The notes beneath the pieces are model-generated. The model was given only the letters and a program-made list of their open reading frames with translations, did no database searches and was not told the origin of the DNA. From Tubulanus polymorphus (Eukaryota; Nemertea; Palaeonemertea; Tubulaniformes; Tubulanidae): a stretch of 64,000 bases of DNA. Each line of letters opens with the position of its first letter. Position 1 is the first letter of the stretch. The DNA is taken from NCBI RefSeq assembly GCF_964204645.1, contig NC_134036.1, forward strand, positions 2,779,501 through 2,843,500, written 5' to 3'. The position numbers were made by a program, and so were the translations under genes. Shown piece by piece: positions 25,901 to 40,900 of the stretch.

Positions 25901-28900
25901 GAAATCGCCAAGTTCCACAAACAGATGGAAATAAGATCAGTTTCATAAAAATATTAAGGTGTATGCTCATCTGGGTTTCCCCAGGGTTTCCTTACTCACA
26001 ATTTGAATGTTATCACAGCTCCTATTCTTTGAGAAAACATTTATAAGACTTGTTTTAAAATTGCTGCATTTTTACATTTTGTTATTAGCACCGGTAGATT
26101 TTTCAGGTCAACACCAGTAACACTATCAACTTAAAGTCTTATGTTATAAAATATTATACTACTTAATTTCCTTGTCTAAAAGATGAGAAACTTTATCAAA
26201 ACTGAATCAACATTCCAACATTGTATGCATGGCTCACTGAAGTATCTTTGTAAGGGGTGGGAACACTTATTTCAGGGTCCACTGTAGGGGGAACACTTAT
26301 ATACATAAGACTACAGTGAAAATGTTGACATATCCAAAACAAGTTTAAACTAAAGAAAATAATGTGACCAACATAAATGAAATGCTGAAAGATATGCTGT
26401 AACCTACCTTATCGCGGAGGCTTGGGTTTGTGGAGTATATAGCTAACTGACGTTCAATGCAATCATCAGTAGAGGGAGCCACTGTCAAGATGACGGCAGC
26501 GTCGGCTTTTTGTAGCGCGAGGAACTTCAACAAATCGGAATCGATTTTCGAACGATGGAGAAACGTCTGAAACCGGTGAAAATTTTGATTTAAAAACAGC
26601 CACTATGGCAGCCATGTATGGTACTCGTCAATTTAAGGCTTACCTCCAAGTGCACGGGCACAGAACTCATAGCGATTACAAACGAATTTGAAGTGACGAC
26701 TTTTAAATCTTTGCGTAAAATCTCCAAATTTGTCAACCCTTGAAAAGAAATTAACATGCTTAAAAGAAAGTCGAAGTGAGTGAAAGATGGAGGTACTGAA
26801 AAGGAGATTAATGCTACTGTCCATAAGATGGAGGTATTGAAAAGGAGATAGATCCAAATGTCCAAAAGATGGAGGTATTGAAGAAGAGATAAATGTGAAT
26901 ATCCAAAAATGTTGTATTCTTCCTGAAGCTGTTGATCCAAAATAGGAGTGACTTTTCGATATATTAACAGTTTGCAAATCTTTTAAGTAGGAACATTTGA
27001 TTCGGAAGTGAAAAGTTGTTTTGAAGCCAATGATGTTGGTGTCACAAAACTTTTTTAAGTGAACCAAGATGTTGCAATTATCAGTGAGAGATTCATCCAG
27101 TGTAGCGTTCCAGTGTAGCGTTAAGGTGCCAGTGTAGCGTTCTAACCACTGTGCCACCAAAGCAGCTTGTATCATTGAGAGGTGCTGCCATCTATTGAAA
27201 AAATTACCCGAACCAAAGCCGCTAACATATACCTAACTCGATTTAAAAAAATAACTTCTTGTGCGCACAATGACCTTTTCTCGACAATAAGAGTCGCCAT
27301 CTATGGCACGTTCTACTAACTAAAGCTTTTTGTACGTACCTGTTATGTCCATTTTCGCGGTTTGTATCTCGGAGAAAATCTGTTTGCGTTCGACTTTCGG
27401 CATAAAATCCTCAAGTCGCGTTAAAACGTTGATGTCCTTATCGGTCGTTTTCTTCGCCTCCGGATTCAGACAGATCGTGTCTACTAATATCGTCGCTATA
27501 GAAACATAAAACAATAAAAAAACGTTAGAGAATAAGAGCTTCCCGCCGAATGACCTTAATAAGTTGGTTTGCGTATATGTGGCCGGTAAACCAACTGTTT
27601 CATCTTTGGTCAAGACATATCTGATATTACATAAGGCAATATGACCTTCAGGCCTACAAGTTGTTCTTCCCCATCATATGCCACTGACCAGTTTTATAAA
27701 CTCTACCTAATCTACTGTATCATCTAGCTATGTTACTGCTTTTGCAAACTTTCAAACGCTTTAGATAATTGAATTGACAAGAAGATGACTTTAAATAGTT
27801 TGATTAGCCACATTTGATTTGGAACAACTGTTAAAATTAAATTCTATTCTTATTTGGTGATATTTTATATATTTGCTAACTGTTTTATGTTTGCTATGCT
27901 ATCATTTTATCTATTTGCCCAATGTTTTATGTCTGAAATTTGCAAAGTTTGTTGATACATTTCATATATCAGATTATAAATGAATATCATTATCATCATT
28001 ATTCTTTGAGTATCAAGCATTTAGAATTTAATTGGAAAATAGATGAATCACCAACTTTATCGGGGAAGGCCATAGCCTATGAAGTCTATGGCGAAAATGT
28101 AAAATTTGCACCTAAGACATTTTCGCCTGCGGCCAAGTTTCCCCTTAGAATTGAATTAGAATGAAGTTGTGTGACCAACTTACCTTACAAAGTCTAAAAT
28201 AACTCTAAATTTGACCTAAAAAATCTTTTCTTGCTGTCAGGTATAATGCCCCTTTGAATTGAATTGGAACCAAGATATGTAACCATGTTAAAAACACAAA
28301 AGCCTAAAATCTAACCTAACAATTTTTATCAGTGGCCAATTTAATGTTTCAAGCACTCAAGAATAGAATTGAAAAGTACCAGTAGCAGAATTGCCAATTT
28401 TACTAAGTGAAGCCATAGCTTGTCAGAACTTACACTCTTCAGTAGCATTTTCTCCAACAAGTTACAAGCACTTCAAATCGAATTGAAAGACACATATTTA
28501 CCATGTAATAATCCCGCTATAACCGAGTTGAATTTGAATTTTTTACAAGCGATTAGTTTCTCGGCAACCAGTGTACTGCAACTTCCCACGCTTTCGATTG
28601 TCATCTTAGCCCTGGAAACAAACGCAAAGCGGAATATTAGGTAATTCTACAAATCTCCCTAAAAATATTATGATAGCTTAACTGATAATAGCTGCAATCA
28701 CACGACCACTTTTGACCTGGGCCTGAACCAATCTAGGCCTGTAACTACTATCCACACGAGTGTCAAATGGGCCTGTGCCAAAAACGCTGGACCAGGCCCA
28801 ACCAAATTTTTAGATTTTTTTCGTTTCTCCACCCACTGAGCACCACTCAGGGCATTATCAGCAGGTTTGAGACTTTTACAAGGAGAGAGAGGCCAGAGGG

Positions 28901-31900
28901 CGACCATCAACCATGAAACACTGCCACTGCCACAAGTATTTAAAGCTAAACCCTGGATCGTTGAGAGACCAGTACTAAAAAGTTCGTTTTTTTCCACTGA
29001 TGTTTCGCAGTTGATTTAGAAAAGGAAAGTTTCCAATACGTTTTCTATAAGCCACAGGGAAACCTATTAGGGAGATTCAAGCTTTATTTGGCCGTTTATC
29101 TGCGGGAAAAATGCAATAAACTACTCCAAGTTGCTTTATCTGGTGAACCCCTCTCGTTCAGTGGCTGCGGAGATAAAGCCAATAATGAAATGCCCACGAT
29201 TTACTTCTAGTTCCAATCAGTCAAACTATGTCGGCATAAGCTTCATGCCTACAGGCAAAATCCGGCTTAGCTCCGACTGTATTTGAGCACGAGGGGAAAT
29301 TGAGTTCGATGCGTATAATTAGTGAAAACTTGGGGAGGAAATTCTTCCCGATGCTGATTTATTCTCAACAAGTGAATTCTGCAGAACAATTCTGGCATTT
29401 TTACTCCAGAAGATATCAATCAAGGAATGAAAGGTAAACCATTTTTAGATACTGATCCTGACAAACTGGGACAGTAAACCTTTAAAAGGCACTATTCCAG
29501 CAATAGTGGGTAGTACATAAACTATGGCATTTACAGAGGCTGATCCTGACAGTCAGGGGGACAGTAAATAATTGGAAGGCACTATTCCTGATAATGAGGG
29601 TAGTAAGTAAGCCATGGATGGCATTTTCAGAGATAGTACCTGGTACAGTCATAGGCAGTTCCTAACAATGAGGGGACAGCAAACCACCTTGAAGGCACTA
29701 TCCCTGATAAAGTGGGGCAGTAAACAAACCATGGCATTTTCAGAGACAGCACCTGACAGTAGACTTTGCAGAGGCTGTTTCTGGGAATCAGGGGGTAAAC
29801 CATTTACAGAGACTGCTCCTTACAATAAGGGGACAGATGAGCACTTTCAGGGAGGGTTCCTGACAATCAGGTGACAGTTAACCAATTTCAGAGACTGTTC
29901 TTGGCAATTGAACGAAACCATTTTTAGAGACAAAATCTGGTAGAGTAGACCTTTTTCAGAGGCTGTTCCTGACAATCAGGGGACAGTAAACCACTTTCAG
30001 AGATTGTTCTTGGCAATCAGAGGACAGTAAACCATTTTCAGAGACTGTTCTTGGCAATCAGAGGACAGCAAACCATTTTCAGAGACTGTTCTTGGCAATC
30101 AGAGGACAGCAAACCATTTTCAGAGACTGTTCTTGGCAATCAGAGGACAGCAAACCATTTTCAGAGACTGTTCTTGGCAATCAGAGGACAGCAAACTTTT
30201 TCAGAGACTGTTCTTGGCAATCAGAGGACAGCAAACCATTTTCAGAGACTGTTCTTGGCAATCAGAGGGCAGTAAACCATTTTCAGAGACTGTTCTTGGC
30301 AATCAGAGGACAGCAAACCATTTTCAGAGAATGTTCTTGGTAATTGGGGACAGGAAACCATTTCTAGAGGCAATACTTGGTACAGTAAACCTTTTTCAAA
30401 GACTGACTATTCCCGACAAATCAAGGAACAGTAGAGCATCTTGAAAGAATATTCTTGACAATCAGGGAGAGCAGGTAAGTCAAGGCATCAATAGTCTGAT
30501 AGATCTATCTCTCATCCGAATCTTACCCTTCCATTTCGCACTGTTCTTTCGGCCGATGATCGATGACCTCGACGACGCAATCGGCGAATTCTTCGTCCGT
30601 CGACGACAATACGTGATGGTCGACCAACGACAATCGTAACCGCGATGATGCGTATAATGCGGCGAGATCGATCTCATCGCGGAATGTTAGATTATCGGAG
30701 CCGACCAGTTTGAACTTGTTCAGTAAATAGACGATCTCCGTGCGCAGGTTGAAATCGGCTTTCGGTATTCCGAGCACCGGAACGATCAACGTGAATTCAT
30801 CGGATTTTATCTAAAATTACAAATAAAATGGAAAAATTAGTAAAATTATGCACAAATTTCGAACCCATACTAAAAATTTTAATTGACCGACTTTGACCCC
30901 GTTTCTTATTTTGCATGCAATGGCTGACAAAAAATGTGTGCCAGTTTAAACTTCATGCTCAAATGTGTAATTGTGGGCTAATTTTAGGGGTGTTAGGGTG
31001 GCCCTGGCCCCTTAAAAGCCCCGACCAAGCCTCGCAAGAAATCCTGATTTGTGAAAACTATCATATACACTCTTCATTGGGATTATCAAACCATTCGTGC
31101 TCAATAGTGTAATTCAAACAAGTCTCTCTGACTAATACTTCAGTGTCAAGATCTCATGTTTCTTGTCATATTTTTTCAAAAATTTCTAATCTCAAGTTAT
31201 CATCTTTTTTCTCTAAAAAGATCCTCTCAACTTTTTCATTGTCTCAGAGTTTTCAATTTCAAATCTTTTATTATTCTCTTTCAAGTTATTCGTCTTCTTT
31301 TATCATTCCTATCCATTTTCACCCTCAAGTTAATATCTCTTTTTTTAAAAACTCTCTTCTCATTTTTCTAAAATTTCGCTGAAAAATGTTGAAATACCTA
31401 ACATCGCGTAATAGGCCTATAGCTTAGGAGACTGACTTGGATTTCATTTCATAAATTCCCTTTCTTCAAATCGTTCCACCTTCTTTTTCAAGTTATTCGC
31501 CATTCGTATCTCCTTTGAGAGTTTGAAATCTCAAATTTTCACTGCAAGCTTTTATCTCAATTTCCAAGTCTTTTTCTCCATTTCTTTTTCTAAATTTGCC
31601 AAAATATTCAGGTTTTAGATTCCTTATATCATACAACCTAATCTTTAAAGCAATGGAGCAAATGTTTGACCGATAAGCTGGACTTCTCCTATATTACTTT
31701 TCCAATAATTACACAACTATCAAAATCTCAAAATTTTCACCCCAAGCTTTTTCTTTAATTTTCTATGTTTGCCAAAATCTTTTAAAATCATATTAAATTC
31801 CTTAATATCATAAATCTTAAACAATGTAGCAAATGTCCGACTGATAACCTGGACTTTGCTCTCTCATATTATATTACTTTTCCGATAATTACACAACGTG

Positions 31901-34900
31901 CCTCAAGCTCACAAACGATACGATCAAAGCCTTTTCGAAATTCGCTAAAGTCGAAATATCTCAAAAAGAAATGGACCATCTCCGATGTCTTCGACGATCA
32001 AAAGATTACAGAAAAAAAAAAACAACATACCGGTAAACGATATCAAAACAGATGAAAAGCACATAAAGCGATATATCATTAAGGGAAACAGGAGTAGGAA
32101 TGTATCATCCGCTAATCTGCACGATGGGAACATCACTTTGGAAAAAAAAACAATTAAGTCCATACGATCGTATCCGGCTGCCGTTTCCCAAAATAAAAAG
32201 CGACGCAATCATCGTCGTCTTTTATTTGAAAATTCTCTGCCGTGTATCTGCATGTTTGAACTAAGGCTAAAAAATCCCCCTTGTTCGTTCCCGGCAGGTG
32301 CGGTGGATTTGTAAGCGATACCAACAAATCAGACCAAATCTACCTATCAAATAGATAACAGGGTCAATCCCTATTTCAAGACAAAATTGATACCTTGTTT
32401 CTCATTTCTGTTGAACTTAAAAGTTGACCCCGCTGCCTATCTACCCTGTACATTACTTTTTAAAAATAAAATTGGGCTTTAAAGTTGACCCGGCCGCCCA
32501 TCTACCCTGTACATAAATTTCTTTAAATTCATGACGAAGCTATCAATAACAGACCCAGTAGTTATAGAAATGAACTGATTACAAATTTTAAATGCAGTGT
32601 AAAAAGTTTACCTACCCACCTATGTACCCTGTACATTACTTTAAAAAAAAATCATGATGAAGCTATACCATAATAGACTCGGCAGCTATAGAATTGAACT
32701 GATCACAAATTTCATCACGGTTTACAAAAGTGACTCGCCTGATTAGGAAAGAGGTATCATTTTATCTTAGCCAAAATGGAAAGTCAGTTGAAATTTTGGA
32801 ACAACGTTAAGAGTTGGATCATGCGCGACTAGAACCGTAAACGATTTAGATCTTCAAACGAACCGAGAGTAGATTTCACAATGTTTACTGATTAAAACAA
32901 AGTCGTTTAAAGCCGATACATCAAAATCTCCTTTGATGACAGACGTATCATGACAACATACGAATAGGATTAAGTTGTAGGCACAGATAAGACTTGTAGA
33001 CCGAGCATAGATGCTTGAAATTTGAGGAAATATATTTGAAGATATTTTCGAAACGGGCAAAATAAAGAAGATAAACATCATTGAAATAAAAGGAATCCTT
33101 GGCAGCCTTCCAAATCAAATACTTAGGTCGAGTGACGATGATTAAATTCGAAGTAATGGGTGTAAAATGAAACTGGTCTTATTTTATCGGTGTCATGATT
33201 TCGAGAAAGTCAAAAGTTCCGAGTTGGCCACGTTCTGAGTTTGTTAAGGTTTACTGTATTTATAAGGTTTACTGTATTACTAAATAAACCCAGTCTTTGA
33301 GATCATTTCTGATTTGCCCATTCTCAGGGGCGGATCCAAGGGGAAGGTGCAGGGGGTGTGCACTCCCTCAAAAAAGTGTCAAAGTGCCCGGGAAAATAAA
33401 AATATTAAACTGATTACCTAGAAAGTTTTAATTCATAAGTATGTCCTCTGTATTTCCAAAAGTGAGTTTAATGTTTTCTGATGAGTTTTCTTTCTTTCAG
33501 GATCCCCTTTCAATTATATGATATGCCCTATTTTGGGGCGTGTAGCCCTCCCTGAATCAGACCCTAGATCCGCACCCTGTATACTAGAAACGGACCCTGG
33601 ATTGCGTAATTAGCGAACACGAAAAATATCGAAATCGATACGAGATATGTGAGACTGATATAATATATCGCAGATGAGAATCGATATCAATTAACTGATT
33701 AATGACTGGAAAGAGAACCTGAGGTGTGAGTGATGAGAGATCGTGGTAATTACTATCGCACCCCAGCTCAGTTATCAAGTAGATATAGACAAATTGCCAG
33801 GTAATTAATGAAGCATGTTGTTCGACATGGTGCTGTCTGCCGAGCAGTTACCGACGACGACGACGACGGCGGTGAGCCGCGTATTCGAGTATTGTAGGTG
33901 AATATTTGGAGTATGAAAGTCTACTTGTTACAACCGAAACCTTTCATTTAAAAAGAACTTCCAGCGACCTGAAAATCTGATTGTTATAATCAGCAGGAAC
34001 ACCATTAAAAAGAACTTCAGGTCACCAGAGAATCTATTTGTTACAACTGAGACAGTGAAACCTTTTACATAACAAACCTCAGGAGGCCTGTAGGAACGCC
34101 ATAACTATGAACTTCTTCATCAGAAAATCTATTTTATAACAACTGATATAGACAGTTGAAACCACAGAGGACCTGTAGTTCTATTAAACGTGGATCCTTG
34201 TTACATCACAACAAACTTCAGCAGACCAGAAAATCAGTTTGTTCTAACTGACAGATAGTCTAAAAATATCCAGTTCAAAATAGCGGGGGAGCTCATTATA
34301 ATGTACTTCAGAGGACCAGAGAAATCTGTTTGTTATTAATGAGTTTGTTTAAAAATTATACCCAGGATGAAATAACGGGGGACCTCATTACAACAAAATT
34401 CAGAGGGCCGAGAAAAAACCGATTGTTATATCAATCAGTACAAAATTACAACGGAACCTCATTACTGAACTTCAAGGGACCATGAAATTTGTTTGTTAAC
34501 CTTTACAAAGAAAACTTGACCATTCAAATCAAACTTTCGCCAGTGTATGAGATGTTTTCACAAACTCCACATTAGATGGTCTAATCAAACCATTCCTTTT
34601 GTCCCGAACCACCCCAAAGGTAAGGACAGCCTTCTTGGCAAGATCTAATTGACCAATCACACGCAGCGGTCATGGCCGAATTAATTACGCGCATTATTTA
34701 CTTACTTTGTCGAGAAAATACGCGTACGAAATGGCCGAAATCGCCGAGTCAAGGTCGCAAGCTTCGTTGCCGATGACGACGTGAATGCAGCTGTACGTGT
34801 CGGCAGATGAGATCTGAAGAAAAAAAAGCGAGACGAAATTACAGGAAGAATCGGTAGTTAATCAGTAAAATTATGGTCAATCTTCGTTTTATGCAGCGTC

Positions 34901-37900
34901 AGTGGATTCAACGTGATAGTTATCATGATCCGCAATCAGTGATTATTATCAGTTATTTGTGTACAGATATACCGCATCGTTTCACCTAATGTTTGCTAGG
35001 TCTACCGGTATATCAGAGTGGTTCTACAATCAATCAGTAACCCATGTGAAATCATGGTAAACTTTTTTATCCCCAATCCGCCGAATGCTATACAGCCTCA
35101 TTAGTGAATTTGAGATATTCGTTTTCTCACAATCAAGGAGAGAGACCAGAGAAGAACCTCATGGTTTCATGTTGTTCAGTGTTAGAATACTGGTGGCCAG
35201 ACAGTTTCAACAACAGAGATGTAACTCAACTATTGGTCAATTAATTAAGTTCCACAGCCCAGTTATCAAGTCTTGACTTAAGCCGAAAAGTGGTCCTAAA
35301 TCTTAAGACATGTCTTAAGTTGTAAGATTGGCTATAAAACTAAGACGGTCTTAGACTTGTATCAAATCTTAGCCATGACTGTGCAACCGACCCCAGCCAG
35401 GGTAACAAAATGTAACTTCCAGTCCTACCAACTCATGTCTTTAAAATTGAACAGAAAAATTGGTTGAATTGAAATTGTTTTTTACTTATCGAAAACATGA
35501 AGAGTAACCGACATTCAAGCAAAAATGAACAATAAACTTTTCCATGAAATAGGACCCAAGCTTGAGGATATGAGTAGAAAATTGAATTGTCAGTTCAAGT
35601 CAGAAAGTCAACAGAAGACCAAGGCAAGTGATACAATGAAACCCCATAGAATTTGATCAATTTCACACTGGTTATAACGAACTATCGGTTATAACGAATA
35701 GATATTCTAGTCCCGAGAAGTTCGTAGTAACGAGGTTCCACTGTATATACTTTTTCTTTATAAATCTCTGATGCACGGTGTTGTTCTCTTTCCCGACCGT
35801 TAACATCTTATGAGCGAAATCTCAAGAGACGGAATTAACGCGAAAGATTTTCTTGCATCTGACAACCTGGAAATCCCGGTGTTGTTATTCTTCAGCTGAC
35901 CGGTCAATCTGGGCAATCAGATAAACCCCATAATGCAGAAGTAAATATCAAACTAAGAAGCTCTACAATCCGTTGTCGATTCCAGCAGGTCGTCATAGAC
36001 ACGTATCCAGTAGATTTTTTTCGTTTAATTCCTAACATTGCGCAACTTGACTTTGGAGAATAGCTTCACCTTGGATTTATTTAATCATTCCCTAGTTTTT
36101 CATTTTCTCAAATCATTCTACCTTTTTTTCAAGTTGTTCATATTCCCTTTTTAGAGTTTGAAATCTCAAATCTCATGCTTTTATCTCAATTTCCAAGTGT
36201 TTCTCAAACAGTTTTTTCTCTGCACCCCAGTTAGCTTTATGCTCTGTGTATTTTGTACGTAACTTGTATTTACCGATGTAACTGTGTCTAAGATTATGTT
36301 TAATGGTAATAAAAAAGATGTTTTTTTTCTCATTTCCCCAAGTGCAAGCCATTAATGCAAGCCATAAACGGTAGAAAATATCAAACTAAGAAGCTCTACA
36401 ATCTGTAGTTGAATCCACCAGATCGACAGAGGCACTGCATCCAGAATATTCATTCAATTCAATTTTGTCACCCATTTTTTCGAAGTTTGCCAGCGAAATA
36501 CACTTTCAGCGACACTGCATCCATAATGGATTCCTTAAACGAGGTGTCCTCTCTAAAAACATGAGAATCATTGGATTGCAATGAGTTCCTAAGCCTCCAA
36601 TATCTCGTAGGCGTCCTCTTCAAAACACGAGAATCATTTGATTGGAATCACATGTAGATCCTCGGCTTACATTGTCTAAGTATTCTATAGACTCTCGAAG
36701 ACTATCATTCGAAAATCTCATCGCTATTCTACAAGCGAAAGCGATATATCGAGTAATCTCGATCTCCGATGAGAATCTTCGATAATTTCACCCTCGGGAA
36801 TTCAACTCGAAATTCATCGTTATTCAAACCGAACACGTTTACACTTTCAATCGCATTTTAAAGACAGTATATTCGAGTAACCGATGGCGACAGTGAATAA
36901 ACGATCATCTCGTTCTGTCTCGCTCCATCACTTTGTAATCAAGTGAAGACAGGTTTGTGATTCAGCTGCTTGTAACTCTAATTGATACAGCTTTGAATCT
37001 ATTAAATCGCCCGACGATGCATTTAAAACCTTGGTTACATTATTCAAACTTGTAAGACACGCAGGAGCCAGGTCGACAGATATACGATACTCAAACTGCT
37101 TTCTTCACAAAATATCAAAATTTATATCGTCTATGTCACAAAATATCAAAGTATATATCGTCTATGTCATCTAATGTGATATCGGGTATATTGATCGATC
37201 TATTGATGGTTCCAAGGTTGTAGTCAACATTCAATTCAGGTTTAATTTGAATCCGAACCTAGTACAACAGTTTTCTAGGTTTGACTCTAGATTCAGTACC
37301 ACAGTTGTGCGGGTTTGACTATGGACCCAGTTCCATAGTTGAGGAGTATGAGTTTAATTTGTCTCCGGACCTAGTTCCACAGTTGTGTGAGATTATTCTG
37401 ACTCTGGACCCAGTTCCAGTTGTGAAGGTTTAATTTTTCTCTCAACCCAGTTCCACAGTTGTGAGGATTTAATTTGTCTCTGGACCCAGTTCCACTGTTG
37501 TGCAGGTTTTATTTGTCTCTGAACCAAGTTCCACAATCCATTTTTAAACTACTCCATTTCCCGTGTAAATTGCGTTCGCAAACTGAAAAGTCATGAATAT
37601 TTGTTGTATAAACAGCACATCTCAGCACTAGACAAATGAGTTTCATGTTGCTGAATGAATGTCTGATTGTGTGAATGATGATTAAAATCTCTGCCGGTAA
37701 TTGCTTATTACCACATGAAAGGTTGATTAATTAGATTCGTCGAATCAGCGTTAATTCAATTCACATCGTCGATAGAAACATATGCCATATCATTTTGTCA
37801 TTCTTTAAACCCGCTACTTCATGCATGTTCATTTGAGGGACTGGATCGAATTGAATCTGTGGGTCAAATTAACACACAAAACCATAGAACTGGGTCTAGA

Positions 37901-40900
37901 GACATGTTAAAATCGCACGACTTCGGAACTGGACCCAGAGTCACATCAAACCTACACAACTGTGGAAAGGATCCAGAGTCATATTAAATCCACACAACTG
38001 TAGAAATGGGTTCAGAGACAAATCAAACCTACACAACTGTGGAAGTAGATCAAACCTGAAAACAGTGAAACTGGATTCAGAGACAAATTAAACTCACACA
38101 ACTGTAGAAATGGGTTCAGCATCAAATCAAACCTGCACAGCTATGGAACTTGGTACAGAATTAAGCTCATGAACGTAAAACGCTCGAATTCAGAATCTCA
38201 CCCCGTGCTAGGTAAGGAGGGGTGAGTAATAGCTCAACAAATCGAGACGACAGTAGATTACATCGTCTGTTTCCCCGCTTACCCGTTCGTTCGTTATTCA
38301 ACCTTTTGTCACGGACGACGCTTTATTAAACATGAAACAAAAATAGATGCATTAAATGCGAAGGTATTTCAAAGGCGTTCCCATGGCAACAGAACTACTA
38401 CCGGAAAATTGCGATGCCCTCGGCAACCGTACTAATAAATATAGATATATGCATATGTATAGATATATATATGTGTATAAATATTTAAGTTGTAAAGCCT
38501 TTTTTAAATTGATTGTTCCATATTTTATGTTTTTGCGTTAACTGCATTTAGGCTAAAAAATGATACCTTATTTCTCATTTCTGCCGAGTTTAAAAGTTGA
38601 CGCGGCCGGCCGCCTATCTACATGTTACTTTTTTAAAGAAATAACAATCAAGCTAACAATAACAGACAACAGACCCGGTAGTTATAGAAATGAATTGATT
38701 ACAAATTTTATCGCAATTTACAAAAGTGACCTGGCCGATTAAGAGAAACAAGGTATCATTTCTATTAGCCTTGTTGCAGTTTGGTAGAAAAAACTTTGCG
38801 TTATTGGTACATCGAATATTGGGCAGGATAATGTACGTCCACCAATAAAAATGCGCAACCAATAACGGAATGGTAAATGAGAATATTACTGTTATAGTTA
38901 AGTGTTTATTGAGTATGGGGACCATGTAAATACCGCAATGAATAACTAACAGGGCCGTTTACGATGGGAATTAAGAGCTGCGCAATACCAGGTCAAGTGA
39001 TAGATGACACCGCAACGCCATCTTGTGATCGCTTCTCTTCCCTCGAGACTTCAATTCAGGAATGATTTAAAAACGTATGTGAAGAATTAGAAAAAAAACG
39101 AACACTTGAAAATATCAGGAATGAAATATGGAAATATATTGTCTCAGAAAATATGTTGAATGAAATTATAACTTTGGTAACATTGAACTTTGCTCTCTTG
39201 GTCACAGTGCATAGTGAATATTTGGTGAAGCAGGAACTGCATGGAAACAAGCGTGAAATGATGTCAACCTACGTTAAGTGCTATCAGAAACAATTTGTAT
39301 TCAAGAACATATCAACATTGAAATATGAAAGTAAATTCCAAAATATTCCAAAGCTTACAACTCAAAACCTTTCAAGAACTCCCTAGTAATGTTAATGTTT
39401 GCAAATATCAGAAAGAAGCACAAACGCTATCGAATAAACATTTCAAAAAATGTTCAAAACGTTCTGTAACACCTTGAAACACAAGCCAGTAACCAGAATG
39501 TCAGTGCTTACAGGGCTTCAATGGGAACATTGAATATGGAAGAAAATGTCATGTAGGGCCTTGAGTAACACCTTTCCAACAGTTCATGCATGCGAGAATA
39601 GTTATCTCATTCATCAGATGGCTACGAATCAACACAAGAAGAAAATGCTCAAAACATTCAGCAATAGTTTAAAAGACAAGCCAGTAACAAGGATGTCAGC
39701 GCTTTCAGTGTTTTGAATTGGAACATTGAATATGGAAGAAATTGTCAATATGAAAAGTAAATGTGAGCCGCAAGCTTCAGTACGACTGTTCCAACAGTTA
39801 TCTATTTCATTAGCAACGCGCGATTGAAAATCTAGTGGTCCGGGCGCGTCGGGGCGCCGGTCAAATTCTCGCGCAGTAAATGCATTTCGTTCAACGCTTG
39901 AGTCAAAAACGGTCGCACCGTGTTCAACTCCATCAACGTCAAAAAGTTCAACTTGGCGTTCGTCGAGTCGCTTTTCACGAATAAATCGACGCTACTGCGT
40001 AATTTCGACATTCGTAAATCCCAGATATCCTTAACGAGCGTACGCACGTCGTCCGCTCGCGGAATATCGTCGGCGGCAACGTTCAACAATAACTGCGACA
40101 CCTCGACGTAGAATTCGTCGGGCATTTCGGTGAAAAGTTCCGAATCGATCTCCGCCTGTTTCGTCGCTTCTAACGCTTCGACGTTCATCCACGCAGGTGG
40201 CGTTATCCGACATTTTTGGCGCCGTTTCAAATTGACGGCTAGCCACAATGGCACGTCGTCGACGGCGACAGCTGCCGAAAACGGACCGACGTCGCCGCCG
40301 ATCATGTAAAGTTTAGCGAGCGTAAAATTCGGCACGATCGTCACGGCGCGTTTCTCGGCGAAGAATTCGACGTCGGCCGGATCCATATAGTCGTACATTG
40401 TTGTCGTCACCGTGGCCGCGGCGCCCGTCGATAGACCCGCCTAAAACGATACAAACAGAAAAACGACGGATGGTAGAGTGAATGAAACAAAAAAAATACA
40501 ATGTGGTGGAGGTGTGTGGTGCTAGTTGGGGATAGGGTAGGAATGGAGCTGAAGGTACGGCTGTGTTATACTAAAGTTGTGCGGTACGATCTCTAGAGCT
40601 CTGGAGTCGTTCAAGCTATTTAAGTTTACGCGATTTGGACTTCGGGAAGGGAACCTCAGTAGGGTGGCCACTTTCCGCCTGTTCGAATATCCTCCTGAGT
40701 GAATCAGAGAAATTCCTTGATCTTAAATGTTACAATTCATTCATTTCTTACTGAATTATGCACTAATAAAGAACTACATGGTCAATAACATCATTCAATT
40801 CCCCGAGTTTTCCAAGTTCTTGGTAAAATTTGTCAAATTCCCTGAGATTTCGCCCTGATTTTTGTCTAGATTTTTCTGATTCCCATAGTTAACCTGATTT

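Noticed and set aside
27085-27175. tRNA gene on the minus strand
   Set aside because: It has a good A-box but no B-box and no cloverleaf; at most a SINE fragment.
30051-30444. Three overlapping plus-strand frames with S-E-T-V-L-G-N-Q-R-type repeats
   Set aside because: They are the same 41-bp minisatellite read in three frames. Each copy shifts frame, so there is no coding constraint.
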